Source: Cristatella mucedo (lineage: Eukaryota; Bryozoa; Phylactolaemata; Cristatellidae). From it: a stretch of 64,000 bases of DNA. Where the stretch lies: positions 178,501 through 242,500 of the forward strand of contig WPIO01000214.1 in NCBI GenBank assembly GCA_009760855.2, given 5' to 3'. How positions within the stretch are numbered: the stretch's first letter is position 1; every line of letters starts with the position of its first letter. Both the position numbers and the translations under genes were made by a program. Of the stretch, positions 58,061 through 64,000 are shown piece by piece. Under the pieces are notes generated by a model. The model had not been told where the DNA came from. It worked only from the letters and a program-made list of their open reading frames with translations, and searched no databases.

Positions 58061-58203
58061 GCTGGTTTGGTCTAGCGGTTAAGGTGCTCACCCCGACCAA
58101 TGTAGGTCTGACCGAGGTCGTGGGCTCGAGCCCCGAGGCACGTGTGAAGCGCCTGAGTAGAGATTAAGTTCTCTTGGGGCGCTATATATAAATGAATTAT
58201 ATA
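58061..58203 (+). mobile_element. SINE-A copy with candidate 10-bp target duplication
   Basis: It has GCTGGTTTGGTCTAGCGG, GGTCGTGGGCTCGAGCCCC and AGTAGAGATTAAGTTCTC, then GGGGCGCTATATATAAATGA. TCCTCAGGCG occurs at 58024-58033 and right after the tail at 58204-58213. If that is the target duplication, about 27 extra bases belong to the 5' end of the insertion. Confidence 0.85.
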
Positions 58204-58441
58204 TCCTCAGGCGGCGGCGTTCGTGACGTAACGGCCAGAGTTTAAGAACGGCGCTTGGGATTGTGAGCGGTTCCTGAATAATAGCAAGCATTGTGAAACG
58301 CATGTCATCATCTCTGATGTAGACCCTAATAATATGTCGTCAGTAGCGAGGGTCAGTTATACGCTGTGGGCTTTCATATTGAGTGGTACTCGGCCACAGC
58401 CTGTAAGCAGCCCTCAGCGGCCGTCAAATGCGCTGCTCCGG

Positions 58442-58478
58442 GCCTCCTTAGCGGACCGGTCCGGTCCGCTAAGGAGGC
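58442..58478. repeat. Perfect 18-bp inverted repeat, 1-nt spacer
   Basis: GCCTCCTTAGCGGACCGG (58442-58459) is exactly inverted at 58461-58478 around a single T. Confidence 0.96.
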
Positions 58479-58544
58479 GGACGCGCTGCACTAAGGTACG
58501 GGGGGAATTCATTGTTGCCGCAGAGCTCTACTCAGGATGCACGC

Positions 58545-58680
58545 TCTTCACGATAGGGGTCGTGGGTTCGAATCCTGCAGCTGGGCGATCCTTTATTGCT
58601 AACTGCAAGCGACGGCGATATCCCATTACGACTCTTACGCCGCATTACGAATGAGACTGTTTAATCAGCTAAGTTTTTTT
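58545..58680 (+). mobile_element. SINE-B copy, 5' truncated
   Basis: It has CTCTTCACGATAGGGGTCG, GGGTTCGAATCCTGCAG, GGGCGATCCTTTATTGC, GCAAGCGACGGCGATATCC and GACTGTTTAATCAGCTAAG. Confidence 0.8.
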
Positions 58681-59074
58681 CTACAGTCCTGCACGACTCG
58701 TGGCGGAAGCACGTACGACTCTCTACGATTGGAGGCACCAGCAACTCCAGTGACGCCGCCGAGCCTCTGCGAGGAATTAAAATCCGGCGCGTGCACACTG
58801 CTGCAAAGGGCTTTCCTACGGGGAGCTAGTTGCCAGGAACGCGCTTCGCAAGCAAGCAACAGCGGCTTCGCAGCAGCTGAATGTAGCCCACACATAAGAC
58901 GCTGCACTGTCTGTTTATCTGCGACGTGGCTCCGCTGCACACCGAAGGACGCAAGACTCTTTGGCTGGGAAAGTGTGTCGTCGGGACGACATTCCGATAT
59001 AGCAGGAGCGGACAGCGTGACCTACGCAGCGGCCGAGCTGCCTGCTGTGTCCATGCGAAGGAGTCGAGCCCTCT
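58681..59074. other. Unassigned DNA
   Basis: It is covered by a frame (58651-59562) that continues through the following microsatellite. The unique part is not recognised. Confidence 0.3.
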
Positions 59075-59322
59075 TTGTCTGCCTCTGTCTGTCTCTGTCT
59101 GTCTTTGTCTCTGTCTTCTCTCAGTCTCTCTCTCTCTCTGTCTTTCTGGCTGTCGTTCTGTCTGTCTCTCTGTCTGTCTCTCTGTCTGTCTCTCTGTCTG
59201 TCTCTCTGTCTGTCTCTCTGTCTGTCTCTCTGTCTGTCTCTCTGTCTGTCTCTCTGTCTCTCTCTGTCTCTCTCTCTGTCTGTCTCTCTGTCTGTCTCTC
59301 TCTGTCTCTCTCTGTCTCTCTG

Positions 59323-59411
<89 letters not shown>

Positions 59412-59465
59412 GTATCTCTGTCTCTGTCTGTCTCTCTGTCTGCATCTCTGTCTCTCTGTCTCTTT
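59075..59465. repeat. CTGT/CT microsatellite block
   Basis: CTGTCTCTCTGT 12-bp higher-order units at 59150-59255, then (CT)n at about 59332-59406 and CTGT variants. Confidence 0.95.
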
Positions 59466-59999
59466 CAATGGGACAACAAATTCAAGGTCAACTCATTCTT
59501 CCATCGGTAAAAATCAATGTGTAATGGAATGTAATCAAGGTGCAATGGAATTATCCGCCTAGTGGATCCAACTATTCCCCGATTGGAAGAGTCCCTCCCC
59601 CCCCCCCCCCCGAACAAGGATTCATCTCCCCCTCCCCCTCCCCCGATGCCCAATTCTGCCATTTTGCCTAGTTATGGACACAGCTGCTGCAGCAGACACC
59701 TTAGCCTTACCAGTCTGAAGCCAGGCTCCGTCAGGACGGTCCGCCCTTCCGTCGGTCAACCTTCTCTGGAACAGAATGCCGACTTTGTCCGCACGCTGGT
59801 TAACCCTGCCGTAGCAAGCGGTCGGCGCAGCCGAAAATACCAGAACTGCGAGAGTGGCAGGCCGCGTACCCAGCTCAGCTCGCTCGACCTGGTCAGCCAT
59901 TATGGATCAGCATTCTGCTGGCTCCGGGCGATGCGAAACGTAGCAAGGCGCAGCCGACAGATCTGCGTACCCATAAAGTTGCCAATAACAAGCATAATA
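59466..59999. other. Unassigned DNA
   Basis: It has C-runs at 59597-59611 and 59629-59645. A plus frame of 197 codons (59562-60155) overlaps a LINE-A tail and is not supported. Confidence 0.3.
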
Positions 60000-60070
60000 G
60001 ATTGTATGTATATCTCCGCAAGAGAACTAAATCTCTGTCCAGACGCTTTACAACTTGCTGCAAAGAAAAT
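60000..60070 (-). mobile_element. LINE-A 3' tail fragment
   Basis: On the minus strand it has TTTGCAGCAAGTTGTAAAGC, GTCTGGACAGAGATTTAG and TTCTCTTGCGGAG. Confidence 0.6.
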
Positions 60071-60249
60071 CAATACCCATAGATATGCTTGTAACATTCA
60101 AGGTATTCAAGCATTCAAAAGCAAAACAAATATCACACTTAGGCCAATATGCTAAAGCTAATATAAGGACACTCGTGGCCACCGGTTAGTAGGACCTTAA
60201 GCTTGTAGCGTGCACTGAATCATGCACAGGTCAGAACCAAAATCAATAG

Positions 60250-60410
60250 TTAGTTTATCCAACAGCCTGTATATAGAAGCAGAGGAGCCTTAGCGAATGC
60301 TATCACCGCTTGAAGTGTGGCTAATAAAGGACCACCCACTGCAGGACTCAAAACCAGCGACCTGGATTGAAGAGCGAGCACCTTATCCCTAGGCAAAGAC
60401 CCAGCTTCTT
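60250..60410 (-). mobile_element. SINE-B copy, diverged
   Basis: On the minus strand it has GATAAGGTGCTCGCTCTTC, GGTCGCTGGTTTTGAGTCC, GGTGGTCCTTTATTAGCC, GCGGTGATAGCATTCGC and ATATACAGGCTG. Confidence 0.7.
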
Positions 60411-60529
60411 CGCACGCAAACAGCGAACCTGAACAAAAAAGACACGATCATAAGGACGAAGGGACAGGAAGCTCACCGGAGTAGGTGCGGTTGGAGCTGA
60501 GAATTAAAATGGGTGCAAGGCCATCCAGC

Positions 60530-61270
60530 TAGTAATGTAATGTATCTCCGCCAGTAACTCCACAAAGTCATAAAGACCATGTAGGCGCTACGCAGGAGAG
60601 TTTTGTATAGCGCACTCACAGCCTAAGCGGCTTTCGGTACGCATTCGATTGCCAACAGACTTCGTCTCACGCAACAAAGAGAAAGTGGGAAGCATAGCAG
60701 AGTTACGAGAGCAGTTGAGGTAGTGAGTAGCATAGAAGTAGCAGTTCAGGACCGCTGAAAAAGATGTGCTGTAGTCGGCAGTCGGAGAGTAGATGTCGTT
60801 TCGTAAGAATTGTGGAAGCAAGTGGCCGTAGCCAGACGCGAATTGCCAGACCGTTGACGCATACGTCTTACGCATCGCTGAAGAGTCGAACTCAAAACGA
60901 TTTCAATTTGGTGCTTGGGGCGGCATGAAATGGCTAGCTGCCGAGCGGCAGGCGGTGCGAGTGCACGTGACCGGAGGAGTAAAGAGCACGTAACTTGAGG
61001 AGGGAAGGAGGTCGGATGGGTGCCAGGCCGGTGCCAGCGAGCGATTGAAGCGAGCTGCGAGCCGGATTGAGGATCTTAGAATCAATCCGATTCTTGATTC
61101 TTGGGGCCAGTAAAGCTCAAGTCAGAAATGGGAGGGCGTCGCAGCTGTGCCTTTTACGACAGATCAGACTAACTAGCTGCAGAGTTTTGCTCCGAGTCTG
61201 ACGATTAAGGACGCAGGCTGGAAATCCCGGATAAAGAGAACTGCCACAATCAAGACATGGCAGTGCCGTG
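60530..61270 (-). mobile_element. LINE-C ORF2 C-terminal part and 3' end
   Basis: On the minus strand broken frames read PGFPACVLNRQ, LVSLICRKRHSCDALPFLT, APRIKNRIDSKI (the end of the RT region), then YSPTADYSTSFSAVLNCY and RETKSVGNRMRTESRLG. The 3' end is ACATTACATTACTAG. Confidence 0.75.
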
Positions 61271-62104
61271 TTGGAGACGCGTGAACGTGTTTGGACTCGT
61301 CATACTTTTATCATTAAGCAGGCGTGCCTCATTTTGGAGACGTTCCTTCAGGAAAAAAGAAGAGCCTTCAAGATGTCGGAGGAAATGTGCTAATCTAATG
61401 ACAAGTCACTTTGGATTGCCAAGCCTATATGATTACGAGCAGGCATCGCCATGCGAGTGATGCTAGCCAAACTGAACTGCGATGGATGACAGTGCCCCGC
61501 CCCCCGCCCCGCCCCCGTTTCGGTTGGGAGCCGGATTAGCAGCGACAAGAGCGACGGGCGCGTATATCCTGCATTCCCTCATCGCCACACTCCGTCTGGC
61601 GCCTTCTGTGTTCGTAGCCTCGTTGTCGGACCGCCGCTAGCATCAGCTGAGTCCACCTCCCCGCAGCCACGGATCTGCGGGCGGCAGCTCGCAGATCGCA
61701 GCCGAGGCTCGGAGCTCGGCGCCCCAACTCGTCGTCAGCTTCCGCTTCCGGTCGCTCGTCGGCTGGGCAGAGTCGAGCAGCCAGGCTGGCGTAGGTCGCT
61801 CGCATGTGCCCGGGTCGTTTGTTCCATCTCCTGAATCCAGTCATCCGCTAGCCAGGGGGCCGGACAAGGGTGTAGCTGGGTGGGGCGACCTCGATCCAGA
61901 CTTGAACCGCTGCGTGCATTGGTCCGGTGTCACGTGTCATCTAGAGGCTGGACATTCTTAAAGATAGCTGGGTTTACATGAACAATATGGAATGGCTGTG
62001 GTAGAGGCAGGAGCCTCGTCAACGAAATGAATTCAGACCTGCGGATTCATATCTGGTGGATTTCTACCTTTAGATTCGTACCTGGGCTACTCCAGCTGTA
62101 TTTT
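61271..62104. other. Unassigned DNA
   Basis: Frames 61257-61460 (+) and 61536-61844 (-, MTGFRRWNKRPGHM) are not recognised. Confidence 0.3.
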
Positions 62105-62250
62105 TTACAGTGTGCAGTTTTTACAGTTTGCAGTTTTTACAGTTTGCAGTTTTTACAGTTTGCAGTTTTTGCAGTTTGCAGCTTTACAGTTTTACAGCCT
62201 GCAGTTTTACAGTTTTACAGCCTGCAGTTTTGCAGTTTTACAGTTTGCCC
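62105..62250 (+). repeat. 16-17 bp CAGTTTTTACAGTTTG minisatellite
   Basis: Units of TTTACAGTTTGCAGTT repeat about eight times, shifting toward TTTACAGCCTGCAG variants in the 3' half. Confidence 0.92.
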
Positions 62251-62280
62251 TGACATGGCAGCGAAGCTTGAGAGGCTGGG

Positions 62281-62424
62281 CAAAGATGGCGGCAAAGATG
62301 ATGGCGGCAAAGATGGCGGGAAAGATGGCGGCAAAGATGGCGGCAACGATGGCGGCAACGATGACGGCAACGATGACGGCAACGATGGCGGCAACGATGG
62401 CGGCAACGATGGTGGCAAAGATCT
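62281..62424 (+). repeat. 12-bp array of YY1-like AAAGATGGCGGC units
   Basis: About 12 units. The first half keeps AAAGATGGCGGC, including three exact AAGATGGCGGC, and the second half changes to AACGATGGCGGC and AACGATGACGGC. In one frame it reads Gly-Lys-Asp-Gly then Gly-Asn-Asp-Gly. Confidence 0.93.
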
Positions 62425-62489
62425 AGCCGAGTAAGACCCTTTGTAACTGCGCCAACGATTGAAGCCTCGGCGACTCGTGCGTGTTAGTG

Positions 62490-62604
62490 ACCCTGGTTTG
62501 GCCCAGGGTAAAGTGCGGGCCTTTGAAGACCGAGGTTGTCGGCTCGAGCACTGTGGCATATTTGTGTAGCGCTTGGATAGAGATTGACTTCTCTTCGGAA
62601 ATAA
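62490..62604 (+). mobile_element. SINE-A copy, diverged
   Basis: It has CTGGTTTGGCCCAGGGTAAA, GAGGTTGTCGGCTCGAGCAC and TAGCGCTTGGATAGAGATTG, then ACTTCTCTTCGG. Confidence 0.65.
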
Positions 62605-63182
62605 GGGTTAAGCGCGGCTAGGTGCGGGTACTGGGTCGCTGCCGCAGTTGGATTGTCAGCAGCGTACGATTACTCTAAAGTTCACTCGCTCTAACGGAGC
62701 ATCAGGACGTCTTTGGCTCGTCGTTGAAGCAGTCCGGCAGTTGCAATACAGGCGTTTTTAGTACATTGGTGTACTTATTAATATAATTAGTACTTACTAG
62801 CCGACGCACTTATCTTTGCAGCTAGTTGTGACCGGTGTGTCCTATTTACAGCTAGAACGAGAACTGCCTAGTCCACCTCCTGACAATTTTATTCTAATTC
62901 ACGCTGAAGTCGCTACTAGAATTCGCTATGCAAATTGCTGGAGTCGCTATACTAGATTTCGCTGCAAAAAAGTGACGCTACGCTACCTCTGACCACTTCC
63001 GAGAGATACTGGTGCGTGTACCTGGGAGCCATTGAGCCCAACTCCAAGGGGGCAAAAGGTTCTTCGGATGTCCCTCCCCTACGGCTGGTCCTGCGCTTGG
63101 AAGGTGGTTGGTCCTGCTGAATTTTGAATGAGCGTAACCTTAGTGTACGTAGTTTCTCGGAGTAATGATAGGGATAAAACGA
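62605..63182. other. Unassigned DNA
   Basis: Short frames only. Confidence 0.3.
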
Positions 63183-63316
63183 CAAAATTTATTAGTACAG
63201 CACCCTAAGAGTATTTGCTATCTATCCTGGCGCTTTACATACCAATGCCGCTAGGCTCGAGCCCACGACCTCGATCGTTACAGCGAGCGCCTTAACCCTG
63301 CGCCAAACCAGGACAG
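63183..63316 (-). mobile_element. SINE-A copy
   Basis: On the minus strand it has CTGGTTTGGCGCAGGGTTAA, GGTCGTGGGCTCGAGCC, AAAGCGCCAGGATAGATAG and AGGGTGCTGTACTAATAAAT. Confidence 0.7.
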
Positions 63317-63355
63317 TTACTGGGAGTTGCTCCGAGTTGCTGCAAGTTGCTTATC
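63314..63355 (+). repeat. 10-bp AGTTGCTCCG repeat, first site
   Basis: Four units of AGTTGCTNNN. The same repeat recurs at 63842-63883. Confidence 0.75.
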
Positions 63356-63841
63356 TCTTATCCCTGCGTCAAACTGGGGCGAGTACGCCGTCAGCGCTCG
63401 ACGTCGCGATCGCCAACTTCTTTTGTTTTCGCAGTAAATTCCGGAAGTAGAAGCGAAACGCGTCAACAGAGCCTCTCTCCTCTGAGCGAAGGATTCTGGC
63501 CTGCAGACGGGCGCTTGCACGTGCAGACGGGGACTCCGAGAAATGGCGGAAGTTGCGGCACGCCTCCCGACGGAAATCGCTCTTCAATGCGATCGAACGT
63601 TTCAAGACTCCGCTCACACCTGGCAAAGGCGATAAGGACACTAGTATGCTAATCTAACGGCGCAGCAAAGACACACTGATTCAAGCAGTCGCTACTGCAG
63701 ATGGAGCGATAGGCGCCGCGAAGATTGACTCGGCTGTAGCTAATAGGCGTACGGAGGACAAGCTATCCCCATCTCCACTTTGGAGGACGTCGGCCCGATA
63801 TTTCAGCCACCGACGTCACAGCGAAGCCAGGTTCTGCGGTC
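63356..63841. other. Unassigned DNA between two 10-bp repeat sites
   Basis: It contains CCGGAAGT (ETS consensus) at about 63440 and a start-like ATGGCGGAAG at 63543. Confidence 0.3.
63543..63635 (+). CDS. Small 30-aa frame with good start context
   Basis: GAGAAATGGCGGAAG opens MAEVAARLPTEIALQCDRTF, then QDSAHTWQRR and a stop. The sequence looks like an N-terminal exon, but no donor precedes the stop. It could be a micropeptide, part of an exon or chance. Confidence 0.15.
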   Translation: MAEVAARLPTEIALQCDRTFQDSAHTWQRR

Positions 63842-63883
63842 AGTTGCTAGGAGTTGCTTGGAGTTGCTCCGAGTTGCTTGGAA
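63842..63883 (+). repeat. 10-bp AGTTGCTCCG repeat, second site
   Basis: Four units of AGTTGCTNGG/CCG, the same motif as at 63314-63355, 528 bp upstream. Confidence 0.75.
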
Positions 63884-64000
63884 CGAGAAGCGAAATGCAT
63901 AGGTCCTCGCCTCCGCGGCGAGAAGCGACAACCGAAACGCGATCGGAGTGTACGACCCATAGATGCCGGTCTTTGGCCGAAATGTCCTCGATTTACCGCC

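Noticed and set aside
58061-58145. Possible tRNA gene
   Set aside because: The A and B box-like segments are part of SINE-A. The cloverleaf is incomplete, and the same sequence with the same 3' tail recurs nine times.

Overview
This looks like nuclear DNA from an animal, probably an invertebrate; the species cannot be named from the sequence. The reasons are a multi-exon gene with GT-AG introns, two families of L2/CR1-like non-LTR retrotransposons, two families of tRNA-derived SINEs, many long (CT)n/(GA)n and (AT)n tracts, and very GC- and CpG-rich gene-like stretches. There are no bacterial operons, rRNA genes or CRISPR arrays. Most long open frames come from simple repeats or from GC-rich DNA, where stop codons are rare. 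Only one protein-coding gene can be supported with confidence. Layout: 0-18 kb is a mosaic of GC-rich unassigned DNA, microsatellites, LINE and SINE fragments, a 17-bp minisatellite made of stop-start modules (3.4-3.6 kb) and a non-autonomous DNA transposon with an 8-bp target duplication (5134-5981). From about 18.0 to 28.9 kb the DNA is GC-rich and free of recognisable transposons. It holds the minus-strand gene at 21.1-23.9 kb: four exons joined by canonical splice sites, encoding a prolyl-4-hydroxylase-type 2-oxoglutarate/Fe(II) dioxygenase domain. That domain keeps the distal His and the 2OG-binding strand but has no His where the HxD motif should be. From 29 to 34 kb there are retrotransposon remains, including the most complete LINE (30.5-33.2 kb, endonuclease and reverse transcriptase, decayed). 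From 34 to 42 kb lies mostly unassigned GC-rich DNA. From 42 to 49 kb there are long microsatellites, a roughly 1-kb GGAGAT hexanucleotide array, a 170-bp direct duplication and the best-preserved copy of the second LINE family. From 49 to 64 kb there are again nested LINE/SINE fragments, microsatellites and a 12-bp array built on the YY1 motif. The two LINE families are called LINE-A (3' end with a GCGC-stem tail) and LINE-C (3' end with an ATTAC-type tail). SINE-A shares the 3' tail of LINE-A, which suggests LINE-A mobilised it. SINE-B has a different tail. The strongest unexplained signal is a set of perfect inverted repeats (12-20 bp arms, 1-15 nt spacers) in unique GC-rich DNA. Their arms are unrelated to each other and they occur far more often than chance predicts.
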